Origin: Setaria digitata
Lineage: Eukaryota; Nematoda; Chromadorea; Rhabditida; Setariidae
DNA length: 39,913 nt
NCBI GenBank assembly: GCA_003640385.1
Contig: RCAB01000542.1
Location: 1 to 39,913 of the forward strand
Reading direction: 5' to 3'
The position numbers and the translations under genes were made by a program. The notes beneath the pieces were generated by a model that made no database searches, was not told where the DNA came from, and worked only from the letters and a program-made list of their open reading frames with translations. Shown piece after piece: positions 1 through 12,700 of this stretch (positions are counted from its first letter, which is position 1; each line of letters begins with the position of its first letter).

Positions 1-2067
1 TTTTTTTTTCAAATTATCCGTTCCTATTCCTTTACATTTCTCCACCAACTTGTGCAACTTATTGCCAATGGAAATTTCAAATCTACTAGCAAGTAATAAG
101 TAGAGAAATTTTAAGATTAGAAATAAAAAGATGGCTTGTTATGATCTAAGCTTAAAGGACACATTTATTGTTTAATTAAAGTTTTGCGTAATTACAGATG
201 AATGTTACCTTCACTACGTTATTTGATGGTGAAAACTTTCTACAACAACACCATCACTTGATATATTTTTTCGGGATTTTAGAATTATTCCTACCTCCTT
301 TACAATCTATCCTAATTTTATGTTATAATGATGAATCACGAAAAATAGTTTGGAACGATAATGACTTCTGACTAGTATAATGATAACATGATAACTACAT
401 TCTTGACACATCACTTTTAAGGATAGGAAATTGTATCACATGAGCCTTTGATATTTTTCATTTGTCAAACAGCTATTTAATTGGATAATGAGGAGATTTG
501 AACTGCGAGTTAGAAATGAACGCTTGATAGATGTAAAGCAATGAAAAATTCTTGTTAGAATTTTCCCCTCGTTCTAGCTAGTACTACAATTTTTCCGAAT
601 TACTCCACTTAAGATGCCCTGATATTCATCTAGCAAGACATTTCAAGGTTAAATTGTCCCATAATTTTGTCCACTGTAACCTGTTTCAGACAGTGCATAG
701 CCTTTGTCAATAAATTTTGAATAAGAGAGATCCATACAATGACCGGAAAGTTCGGGTGATTTTGCAGGGAAGCTGGGATACGCCTTATAGGATGATTCCT
801 TCCTGCTTACGACTTTCCACAACCTTCTACGATCAGTAATTGGTAGACCCTATCGCCTTCTATTTTTTCAAATGCATGTAGAAAATGTGCAACGATTCCG
901 AAGATATTTTAAATCTTTCCTTTTCCTTTTTCTCTCTCTCCTCCTAGAGCTGAGCAAAGTTGAATGAAATGTAGACAAGAAATGTTTATGACTTCACAAG
1001 AAGGTACTTAGAAATGGAGAATTAGATGAAATAAGCCTCGTACAATAGCTATAAAACATTGAGGAGTGAAAAGCACTTTGACAACAATCCTACGCGGCAC
1101 CATTCCTACCAACATGTGCTGCTGCTTTTACGCTCAAAGATCTCCAGCTACAGCTCTTACTTCTGGCGCGAGAAAAGGATATTCAAAGTATTGTTTAAGT
1201 TAGAAAAAAAAAATTAGCCGCAAAATTCCAGCTTACCTTTCTTTTCCCTTCCCACTTCCCTAAGTCATTCAGTTATTGCAGAACATTCGAGCCCATCCGA
1301 GGAACGTTCGTTATCCCTCCAGTGAATGAGTCGTTAAAAGAAAATGCGTCGTCCTTCAGTTCGTCCTTCAAAACACACCTTTGTATTCCGAAACTAACCA
1401 GGAATAGAATAAATGAATCACAGTGAAGAGCCAACTCCATCACTTACAGCCCTTCAAACGACTTATTTAAATCTTTCCCTTCTGTTTTACTAATCCACAC
1501 CCAACAATCACATTTCAACTAGTGTGTAGAATGAGTTGCCATGAAGTTAAGACAGAACGTCAGATCACCGTAAGCCGGTAAATTGCCTCTGTAAGCGATC
1601 AACAAAGTTAACGACAAGTTTAGACAAGAACTATCAAAATTATTACAGGCGTTCAGTTCTCTGTAATAATTCAAGATTTAGGTCAACAAGCCAGCAAAAT
1701 TCTATAAAGTTTGTTTCTTTAGACTTTCGACCGGAATGAGTGTTTTTTCAAGAATGAGGTTTCCGTAAACAGTTGTCTCCTGTAAAATTTTCACCACCGC
1801 AGACAAACTGCAAGCTAAGGACACGAAAAACTACATTTATACTCGATTCAATTTCGCTAGATTCACACCTTATGATCAATCGCATATTACACATTAACAG
1901 TGTCAGAAATTCATTTCATTTATGATTCCGATAAACTAAACATCGTAAGTAAATGAGGCAAAAACGAGACATCATGCGTTTGAGATGTAAAAACGACGAC
2001 CATAAAGACGGACAATAACTAAGAAAAGCTGAAAATGTCCAACCCAACTGTATGCACTATAAAACTA
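1..2067. other. No gene recognised (flank downstream of COX5A)
   Basis: AT-rich DNA on the 3' side of the minus-strand COX5A gene. I see no conserved protein on either strand. One plus-strand frame, after an acceptor-like TTGCAG at 1281, stays open from 1283 to the TGA at 1424-1426 (47 codons). It has no recognisable partner exon and no family resemblance, so I did not call it. Part of this stretch near 2067 is presumably COX5A 3' UTR. Confidence 0.5.
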
Positions 2068-3685
2068 TCAATATTCGTACCCATGTTTATCGAATCCATA
2101 TTCTTTGTACCTATAAAATAAAAGATATTACAACTATGTAAAAGAGAATTACTTTTAGCCACCACATCAAGCTGCACTATCAAAAAATCAGATTTTAGAT
2201 TTTATGGAATCTAAGATTATTTGTTACAATTATCTTACGCAAAATCCTTATAAAAACTGCGCAGATTAGCACAATTATAGGAAACAATAATATGCTGCTG
2301 GTGTCTTTTTAAAGCTCAGTCTAGCTGCATTCCAAAAAAATGATAATGGAGAGGTTACTGGTAAAAATTTATACAAACAAAGTATGATAAAAAAAAAACC
2401 AAACGCATAACAGAAACCTAACATACCATTTTCTCTCCCACCACCAATCAGACATAGGTACAAACAATTCAGGTTTGTCATAATTCATTTCTTCCAACGT
2501 TGGAATACCTAATTCATCCATGGTAGGTTTGATCTGGAAAAGAAGAATTGGTAACTAGTCAAAAAGTTTACTTCAATTCCTCGGGAAAATGGATAGAAAT
2601 AAAATATAGAGAAACTAAAAGCAAAATGATATTAAAAAAGTACAGGGATGAATAGCTGTCTCAAATAATCATTGATATGTACTGAACGTACTATATGCTT
2701 TCGGAAAACAGATAATTCTTCTGATTGTAGAACGCTAGACTTGAAATGAAAATACCGACATTATTCAGCCATGGACGACCACGACCCAGACCAATGTCTC
2801 CAGCTCATCATTATGAAATGGTTGTTCCACTGCCATAATGAAAGCAGGAACACTTCTTAGCGAATAAGCATCTATTTGCAAATAATCCTTACTAAATCAA
2901 AGAAAAAAGGATATAAAATATATAAAATACCTTGTCCATCAACCATTTATGAGTCCACCGTTTAAGAATACATTTTTCTTTCAGGGATTCGATAAAACGT
3001 ATGGCAAGTGCAAAATCGTTCACACGTCGACAAGCACGTAGCACGGCATCACAAATATCAGGATCAGGGATCATATCCAGTTCGTATAAATCTTGCATAG
3101 CTATAAAACAGAAAAAAAAAAAATAGAACAGTGCTAATTACCTGAATTACTCGGCAAAAATATTATTATAGCCTACAGTTTACCTCCTCGCAAAATGAAG
3201 CCATCAATATTTGGATCATTAAATACATCCATGTAGTGTTGATCCAGACCTACAATTTAATTTTTCTATGTAAGAAAAAATGAAATTTTCTAAGTTTTAC
3301 ACTAGTACTCTTACTACTCTAGTGACCTAGCTGGCCTTTTTAAATCATATAAAAATGGTACTTTTTTAATATTACAGTGATAATGTATGCAATTACGACT
3401 GGTAAACAGGCGAAAAAGGCGGCGTAAATCTCTATCGCATACGTTGATTTCCGTCACTTTATGTATATGTTAAGTGTATAAGTTTCGAAAAAATTTTCAT
3501 TTTTGAGTGAAAGAGTTTTAAAAGTTTCACAAGAAACAATTTGTATATATGTATAAAGATATTTTACGTTTGTCTTCAGCATCAGCGAAAAATTTGCCAT
3601 TCCGAATAGAAGTGGTGGCAATTTGACGAACCAAATACGGTCTTGTGGTAGCAGCTTTACTAACAAGACGAGCAAATGCAAGCAT
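2068..3685 (-). CDS. COX5A: Cytochrome c oxidase subunit 5A, mitochondrial
   Basis: This is a nuclear-encoded subunit of respiratory complex IV on the matrix side of the inner membrane. Five exons on the minus strand join in frame: 3685-3568, 3249-3184, 3100-2931, 2533-2427 and 2110-2068, giving 167 residues. The N-terminus (MLAFARLVSKAATTRPYLVR) is basic, hydroxylated and free of acids, as in a mitochondrial presequence. The mature part carries the family core: DMIPDPDICDAVLRACRRVN (compare human [20 protein letters not shown]) followed by KPTMDELGIPTLEE (human RPTLNELGISTPEE). All introns are GT-AG. Beyond the point where the human protein ends there are about 29 extra, very aromatic residues (WWWERKW, then YKEYGFDKHGYEY). 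The C. elegans relative is also longer than human as far as I recall. The last exon is only 43 nt, but its phase and acceptor (TATTTTATAG) fit. Confidence 0.95.
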
Positions 3686-3695
3686 TTCTCCCAAT

Positions 3696-3702
3696 CTGTG
3701 AG
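3696..3702 (-). promoter_or_regulatory. Probable trans-splice acceptor of COX5A
   Basis: On the minus strand the sequence ACTCACAG precedes the COX5A start codon by ten bases (ATTGGGAGAA, then ATG). No upstream coding exon was found, so this acceptor could receive a spliced leader. The polypyrimidine stretch is weak; it could also be a cis acceptor of a 5' UTR intron. Confidence 0.4.
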
Positions 3703-6700
3703 TATTTTAAAAACGCAAATGAATCGGAAACATAACATGTTAAAAGAAACTATTGAACCATCAAATAATAACAATTGAAATGAAACTACAACATCGAGCA
3801 TTCGATTCGGACCAATGTATGTCTCCTTCATAAAAATAAAAATAGAGTACGGTATTTACATTATCACTGAGATCTTCTACGAAATCCGTCACCATTTCCG
3901 AAATTTCAGGAAGACACATCAAATGGTACAAAAAAAGGAAAGGTTAAGCAAAGAGAGGAAAAAATCTCAAGTAATTATCCGAGAGCAATCTCAAATAATT
4001 TAAAGTGTTATTCTGACTGACTACAAGTGAAACAGTTAACAGCAAAAACACACCAAACGGTAACCCCTGAGACTCCTCGTACAATTGTACTGATTAAAGA
4101 ACAAAAAAGTCTAGCGCGGCCAGTGCCACTTGGAAATTCTCGAAATGCAATTCTGTTTCACATCTGTTCCTTTCTATGAGTTATCTTCTTTCTAATCAAA
4201 TACAGCCAAGCCTTAGATACTAAATATAATCAATTTTGAATTTATAACTTTAGATACAATTTTAAGTCTTGTCAAAATTGATTTATCACTGCTTTTGTTC
4301 AATTTTATTATGAGAAAGCTAAATTATTCATCTACTCATGTCTTTTTCTGCTTATAGAAAAACAAAGCTGTCAATGAGGTTTGCCATACTATCTTTACCC
4401 TGTAGTTTGTGATGTACGTAATATATTTCCGGCCGAGATGAATGTTCCTCAATAGATGGATTTAGTAGCGTTTCTCAGCTGATGAGTATTTATCTAAAAG
4501 ATTCCATTCACTCATTTCGTTCCTCACAATTATACAAATTTATATGAATCAGCGACATAAGCTATGACTAGCTTCCTTTTTCTATAATTTGGAATTATGA
4601 AAGTAATTGGATATGAAGTTACTTGAAAAGTAAAATTTCTAATGTAGCTCATTTTGCGAGACGGTTATCAGTCTCTTGAGTAGAACAGAACTGACTGATT
4701 TGCTGGACTGAAGTCAAGCCCAGAGTGATGCTTAAGCTGTCGTAGTTGAATGGCGCAACTGTTGGATTTAAATTTAAGTTTCAAAAAGTGTCAAATGAGT
4801 GTCCTATCGCTTCAGCAGTCATGCCAGTCTTTGTTCATAGGGAGTATATTAATTGACCATGAACTGTCTTCCCTCTCTTCACTCCCACATCGAAGAATCC
4901 GATCTGTCCACGTTGGCTATGGCAGTGAGTGTAATTGTGGGACTGGACGGGACTTAGTGAGAAGAGAGATGTCACCTGTCATCCCATTAGCCTGCTGGAT
5001 GACCCGACCCCACTCAACTAGACCCGACCTCATCGATCCTTTTACCTCTTTACAATAACCCTTCCTCCACCTCCCTCTCCCTCTCTCTGTCCCTTCTTCC
5101 CTTTTCATTTTCACGCCATTTCATTGCTCCTTTGAATCGCCGTCCCGTTGATGTATTCCATTCAGTTCAATGCCTTTCTATCATTCATAATACTTGTGAG
5201 TGGCCACTGACCTTTCATTTCTCCCTCAAATCTAATCTCTCTCTTTAAAATGCATTTGCTTTCCAGTCTATCTTCACCTTCATTTGAAGCTAACTCATTT
5301 CACGTGACCCTTCCACGTGAAGTCAGGAAAAGAAAAATTGACATAATGTGCTGTGTGTGTGTGTGTGAAAGCTGATCCGAAATGTGCTGGCAGAATATGA
5401 AAGAGGAAAGCTATTTGAAGCTTTTGTTTGCAGATATATTTTAAGCAAACGAGCCATACTATATGCAAGCCAGGTCTGTCTTCAGCCTTTATTTCCTGAT
5501 ACTTCTAGTAACCAGTTGTGATATAATGACCAGTTACCTCTCTCTCTCTCAGCTCATTCATTCATTTCTTCTCTGTAATGTTTTTCGCTCATTTTATCAT
5601 TTCGTTCCGAAATAAAAAAAGCCTGGTAAACCTAGTAAGAAGTTGGGGAATATTATTCTAGAAGATAGGCCTAGTTAGCAGATCAAACAGTAGCACAAAA
5701 TAAACAAGCAGTTCTAATTAAGAATTGTTTGTAGAATGTAAAATGTATTGATGTTAGTAGCATATACTACTCGTTCTGGTTATTGTCCATATATAATCTT
5801 CCGAGAGCTTATTGGAATTATGAAACGAGTGATGATGAGTCATTGTGAACATTGGACATTTCCAGCACTACTTCATTGAGATTTTAAATTCACATCTGAT
5901 CTTGGTTAAATGATAAGGCGACGTATTTGTCTGTAGCGTGTTACACAATAGTAGTTCTAGTAAAAGCCTCAGGTACATTTTTACTTCTTGAAATTTAGAA
6001 ATTCAGTTGTTAGGTTACGAAAGTTCGATTAAAATATGCTTCCTTTTCCCTTTTTCATATCCTGCTATTGTTTTTTAAATTTTCCTTATCCTCACTTTGT
6101 TGCTTCTGAATTAAATTCGTCCTGAAATCATTTTCGAATTTGAATTTCATGCTGATTTTTGTTAATGCTCACATTACTTGAAATGTTTTTCAAGAGTTTA
6201 TGGTTTTCTTTTTTTTTTTTTTTTAAATTTCTGCGCAGTTCTTCAGTGATTAAATTTCATTCCCTCAGAACTTGCTAATAACTTTAGTATGTGAAGGTTT
6301 GATTTCAGTAATCGTCCCCCGTAATTTAGTTTTTGTGAATATGTCCGGAATGACCTATTCGTACTAGGCTTTTCTTTTCAACAGTGAACAGTTTTTCGTT
6401 TGATCAAAGATTGTTAAACATTTACAGCAGCTCTCCGTATTTAATTTCTACCGTTACTTCCTCTAGTAGACATCTGTTACTTAATCACTTGAATACTGCT
6501 GCAGTATGGACCATATCTGATCTGTGAACATATGGGTAATTTCTCCATGTTGTGAATATTTTACCTAATTCGATACCGAAATGATAAATATGCTGGAGAC
6601 AACGAGTAATTGTCATTGTTATGTGCAGTGTGACAAGAGTTTTTTTAGTTAATGTAAAGTGAGTGAAAGGACGAAACAGAAAGAGTGATCTTTTATGTTG

Positions 6701-6790
6701 TGTGACAAGCAATGCTGGATCAGTATATCCATACAAGCTGTGGCAGTTGGCGAGTGTGCATGAAGTTAATTCCCTGCATTGAATTATACT
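3703..6790. other. Intergenic region between divergent COX5A and unc-71-like genes
   Basis: About 3 kb separating two divergently transcribed genes; it must hold both promoters. There is a locally GC-richer patch at about 4890-5060, a (TG)n tract at 5352-5367, CT-rich runs around 5060-5100 and 5538-5550, and a T run near 6210-6224. The frame 4750-5058 is open for 102 codons but has no family resemblance and no splice context, so I treat it as chance. No tRNA, known microRNA seed or transposon ORF was recognised. Confidence 0.5.
5352..5367. repeat. (TG)n microsatellite
   Basis: Eight uninterrupted TG units in the intergenic region upstream of the unc-71-like gene. Confidence 0.9.
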
Positions 6791-9700
6791 ATGATGATCC
6801 TGAGGTCATGTTACTGTTTGCTCCTCACAGCAGTATTTTCAGCTAATCTTGCAGTTGCCAGTTCGAAGGGTTTGTTTGTTTTTGTTTTTTTTTGGCTAAG
6901 ATAATGTTCTTTGGTGAAATGCGCTGTTAACGTTTTCCTTTGCTTGAATATGCTATATGTTTGGCTTTTTTTATCCAAATTCTGCAATTAGCTGTGAACT
7001 TATTGATTCATCATTAAATGCACTTATGGATAATTAAACTTAATTGAGATCTCCAAAGCTTACTTTCTCCCTTTAATTAGGACTTGATTATTCCAGTCTT
7101 CGTTTAGCTTAAATAACCAAGGTTTTGTGGAAAAATATATAAATTTATTTTGCCTTCTTGAGTTTTAAAATTTGTTTGATGACTATCCTGGAAAAGGACC
7201 ATTGTAACATATTGTTTTGTTCTCTTGCATTAACTTTTATTTCACAGCAATGTAAGTGAATTTGTAGGTGAACTTCGACATCTTGCTACCAATAAGAATT
7301 TTATTGGCAGACTTCCAGAGGGTCAGTTTGAGGTAGTCCATCCATTTCAAATTAGAGACAAGAATGATCGTATCGGCATTGATACCAGGTCAGTTGTCAG
7401 TTTTTCCCCCATTCAGACTATTGAACTTTGGTTTCTCTCTTTTATGTTTTCAACATAAATTGTATTGAAAATGCTTTTGCAGGAACCATTATTTAAATGG
7501 AAGTGTTCATTATAAACAAGTTACCATCGTTATTCGTAGTACTGTTGTAAATCGTTTAAAATTACTGTTGGGCCTGAATGAATTGTTGTTCATTAACGGG
7601 ACTGATTTTCGGCGAGTAAGTTTTAAAAAAGTCTCATTGCCTTTTTTTTTTAGTAATCATAAAATGAAAGATTCAGCTCCAGTGATGGATTGCTGCCTTG
7701 GTAAATATTCTATCCGCCCTTTACTTCTTATTGTCTTGGAGTGTGTAAAACACTACATCAAGATAAAAAAAAAGAAAAAATTACACTTATGTTAGACTTT
7801 AATTTATGTCGTTCGTTTTTCCGACGCTAACTGCCATCGCTAGCGTTTTACTTTTTTTTTTTTTTTTTTAAATTATACCAGCTGATATATATGTATATAT
7901 ATATATATATATTGAATATATATATATAATATATATATATATATACAATATATATAATGTATATGTATAGAAAAGCTTTGCTGGCAAGGAAAGGGAAGAC
8001 AAAGATAATGTCAAAAAATTGTAAAAGAACTAAAAGAGATTAAAGGGAAAATGGTTGATAATGCAATTAATAAGTATCGTTTGTTCAATCCAACTAATAT
8101 TTTTACTTAGTATTTTATATCTTCATTACTGAGCTGTTAGATTTGTGGAGAGATTTAGAAATTGTAATGGGACTTGCCGGGTCAAGCATTTTAAAGAAAC
8201 TGCATATTGTAATTGTCATTGTTTTCTTTAGCTTGATAACAATGGGAATATCCCCGTTAATAGACACATTGAAAATTGCTACTACCAGGGCACAGTAAAC
8301 GGTGAAGAAACATCATTCGTGGCTTTATCAACGTGTAACGGTTTGCGGTAGGTCTCTTGTTGCACGTCACTTGAACAATCAACTCAACTTTATGCTTTGA
8401 AAGTTTTTGCTAATTTTTTTTTTTTCTATTTTTGCTAATTTTTTTTTTTCTATAAGATTTCAAATGCGCAGAAAATTAAAAGAGAGGAGGGTTAATGATC
8501 ACATTTATTACTGCTAAACGTCAGAGAACATTCAATGATAGAACTTTTCAGTGGTATAATTGCTTTTGAAAACGGTTCAGCTTACGGCATATGGCCCTTA
8601 GACGGAGGTGATCGCGGTCGTCGTCATCCTCATGTCTTGTATCGTACAAAGTGGTCTCAACCTGCTTCATGTGGAAGTCAAGTTGGCGAAAGCTTAAAAC
8701 AACTTCAAAAGGTTTTATTTGAGATTCTTTTCCTTAATATTTTCGAATACTGAGGTAAATTTAATAGTAGCTTTGAACTTTGTTTTTATATCCATCGATG
8801 TTTTAGTTTTCGAAACGCGACGTTACGAAACAAACCAAGTTTGTCGAATTGGCTGTGATTGGAGATTACTCCTTTGTAAATTTTACTGTTATCTTTCGTT
8901 CTCTGTTTATATCTAATCGTTAATAAAATTTTTCTGGATTTTAAACTTAGTTGCTGGTCATTTCAAGCGAGCCATGCATTCCTGGAAGGTGTTATGTGGC
9001 ATACTTTACTTACATAAAAGTTTTAAACTTTAAAAATTTGCTACAGATGAAAAAACATGATTTGCGCGAAGAAGAGGGCATTGCATTCATTTTGGAAGCT
9101 ATCAATATTGCTGATTATGTAAGTTTTCTATTGTTAAGGTCTTAGCTCTTAAAGCGAGTGGTTCTTCATATCTTAGAAACAGTAAAAGCTAATGAAATAC
9201 AAACGTACCATAATACCACCTCACAGCTGATAGCTTAACCAATAGCAGAAGAAAATTCAGTGTAATCGAAGCTAGTTGAAAAGTTCTCATTTGAAAAACT
9301 TCCTTAATATTCATCTAAAGCTTTTAAACATGTAAATGGTTTTATAACATAGTATAAAATCTCAAGCCTCATTTCGCGTTTTTCCATCTGATATTGTAAT
9401 ACTAAAAAATTTTTTAAATGGCTGGGCATTAGAGTCGAAGTAAATCCATTTGATACGACTGGGCTGGACGTATTATATAATTATTATATGTTGGCATATC
9501 ATAACTATTATATGTTGTTCACTTGAAATTAATCCTTCACAATTTTGGGGCATTTAAGTTCTTGCAAATATTTTTAACAATGAGATAGCTTAATTTCTGC
9601 ACAGCAAGTTCATTTTTATTTTTACAACTATTTTGATTCCATTTCTTTTTTCTCAAATCAATAATACAAAACTCGAAAAAGTTCTCCAGTATGGGTTTTA

Positions 9701-12700
9701 CTATTATAAAGTTAATCTTTATACTGTTATATAGGCAAACATACTTCGGATATTTTTTGCATTATTATATAGGCGACATACTTGGGGTATTTGTTAGAGT
9801 TATGCCGCCTATATCGTTGTTATCTCAATTTTAAAATTGTATTATATAAGATATATGTGGAAGAAAATGTCAGTTTTTAGGACAAAAGGTGCAACTTAGC
9901 ATATGTTTAAAAGGAAATGACGATCCATCTGCTCAGTCAACCTTCCAGCAGTACTTATCTAATTTAAAGCGGTATCTTAAAAGGAAACTCCTTCCCTTTC
10001 TTCCTCTTTCTCATCTCTTCAGTTTTTTTTTTTTTTTTTTTTTTTTTCATATTTTTTTAAGGACTTGCAGCTGTATTTCCTTTCGTAATACATAGTTGCC
10101 CTTAACCATTTTTTGTGTTTCTTTCTTTTTTTTTTTTTATTTTTTTTCACTTCGCCGCTAATTTATTCCTTCTGTCCTTAATCCAAAAGCAGTCGGAATC
10201 AAATTTTTAAACACCACTTTTAGAATTCTCTACCTCTTCCAAATTTTTTTAGGGATTAAAAGGAAGGAGCGAATCCTCTACTTTAACTCTCATTACTCTA
10301 GATATCTTTATTATTATTTTATTATTCTTCAGTTTCTTCTGTATGTCAGACAAGTTTCTCAAAATTTACACTTTGTTTTGGTTAATTTTACCTCTGTAGT
10401 CTGCTTAGTAGTAGTTGTATTTTTATTCTGGGGAAATTTTGTTAAAAATCTTCTGTTTTTTATTCATTTACAAGTTTTATCACTTTTTGGAAGTTTGCAG
10501 ATGTTTTCACGTGATTTAAATGTTCGCCTAACTGTTGTTTATTTGGAAGAATGGATGGATAAATCACGGATCGACTACCATGAAGATATTGAGAGGACTT
10601 TAAGTAGTGCCGTGGAATATGTTACTGGTCATATTTATCATATTGGTTAGTTCTGCTTTCCTTTCATTTTGATCCAAGGCAGAAAGCCAGTTATAATTTA
10701 CTTTATTTTTTTCTTCTGGATAATAAAGAATTGCTAAATTGTGATACGTTGAGTGTAACTTTTTTTTTAGCCAAAGATTCTTCTTTGATGTTTACTTCAT
10801 CAAAGTTTGTCAGAGATGAAGTGATGACGAGCACTTCAGGCAGTATTTGTTCATCACGTGCGACTGGTCTGGTTGTGGTAATTTTTTCCTTTTTGTTTAT
10901 TGTGAAACTAAATTTTTATTAGAAGAAGTTCTTAGCTCTGTTATTTTTTTTATTCTATTATCAGTTGTTTAACTGTTAAGAAAGGTTTCTTTGGACTACT
11001 GAAGTTATTCAAATTAAGGCAGTGGATACATACACAGCACATGAAACGGGTCAGTTGATTGCTCATAATCTGGCTCATACGATGGGATTGGATCATGATT
11101 CCTTAGACTGTGCATGTGATTTTATCAACTGCATTATGCATAAGCAGGCTGGGTAAGTTTGACCATGGTAACCACTAGCATCTTCACTACTGATTATTAT
11201 CGAAGTATAGTTGAAATTTATCTGAATTTTCAAATCTCTATATCTTTTCTTGTTCATCGTATAAAACTCACTTTACTGCTACCGTAAATCAGCATTTAAA
11301 GAATGAGGGTAATTTGGAGAAAAAAAAATCTTCATTAGCTGATAAAATCTTTTAACCGATGACTCAGTTTAAATCCTATAGGAAGATCAAAAATTAGGAT
11401 TTTGAGAATGGTGATAAATCTGTGTGTGCATAATTTATGATGGCTCTGTAAGTGTATCCATCCGTTTTATAGACTATTACAAATTGAGTATTATGGATAT
11501 GCTGCCCTCCATCCCTGGGGATTGCTGAAATCAGATAAGGATCCTTTAGTGCTACTGTCTTGTGTCATAAAGGACGATTCATCAGTTTGGGACAGCTTAT
11601 GGCTGTTCTCTAACAATCCTTAAGAATTGTTGACTAGTGAGACTCAATTGTCGTGAAATGAGGCATTTCCTCTGTGGTAAAAATGCTAATTTGAATTACG
11701 AAACGATGGATTTAAGTCTTCTAATAAGGGAAAAGACTTCGAATCATGAGAGATCAACTGAAGTTCAAAAAGGTTTACCAAGTGTAGGGAAATTCTTGTG
11801 GAAGTTCTCAAGTGGTCACTGAATTGTGGAGCGAAATTAATTAGTGCACATGAGTCCATTCGACATTGACGAATATGTAGATTAACCATCACAAAGTGGA
11901 GGACTTGCGTGGAATTGGAAATTGGCATGATTTTTTTTTTAAGGAAGTATGTATGAGGCGAATAGAGGAAAATATTCTAAAAAATTTCACTTTTGTATAT
12001 GCAAGAAATTATAAGCAATAAGTGATGTGTAATTGCTTTCAGAAACGTTGGGACACCATTTTTATGGCAGTTTTCAAAATGTAGCGTAGCAAGAATGCAT
12101 AGCGTATTGCAGTCAGGACATTTGTATTGTTTATTAAATAAACCATTGCAGGTAAGCATTTTTTATTCATTCCTTTCTTTTCATGCCAGATTACGATGTA
12201 ATGGAACTTTGGTAATTAGGATCTCGGACCCTTAAATTTTTAACTTATTGACTCATCGCTTCAACCTATTAATATAGCCTCTTTTCTATCATATAAAAGC
12301 TATTGGTTGAGGGTATAAGATATTAGGAAGAAAAATATTAGAAATGAAGCATTATCCGTCTGTTACTTAAATTCTCGCCGATACCACCAGTGAAATTTGC
12401 TTGTTGGTTCTGTAACAACTGCTGGTCTATAAAATGAGGAAAAAATCATTTGAAAATAGTGCACGATTTTTGTTTTCGTTACGGTTTCGCTGCTCATTTT
12501 GCATTTGAAAGGACAAATTTATAGACCTGTTCAAGAATCATGCATTTCTGAGTAATACTGATCTTAATGTAGGCATCAACACTGCAACAGTGTGGCAACG
12601 GAATCATTGACGGTGAGGAGGAATGTGACTGTGGACTGCGAGAGCAGTGTCTTGACCCTTGCTGTGATCCCGTAACATGTACCCTACGTGCTCATGCTCA

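Noticed and set aside
1282..1426. 47-codon open frame after an acceptor-like site
   Set aside because: No partner exon upstream and no known family; chance open frames of this size are expected.
3454..3831. 125-codon minus-strand frame over the COX5A start
   Set aside because: It uses a different frame from the COX5A presequence exon, which joins the later exons in phase.
4750..5058. 102-codon plus-strand open frame in a GC-richer patch
   Set aside because: No family resemblance and no splice or start context; composition is unlike the real exons of this window.
9889..10095. Open frame inside the long unc-71 intron 7
   Set aside because: The flanking exons (IADY and MFSRDLNVRL) already join in phase and match the ADAM fold, so this sequence is not needed.
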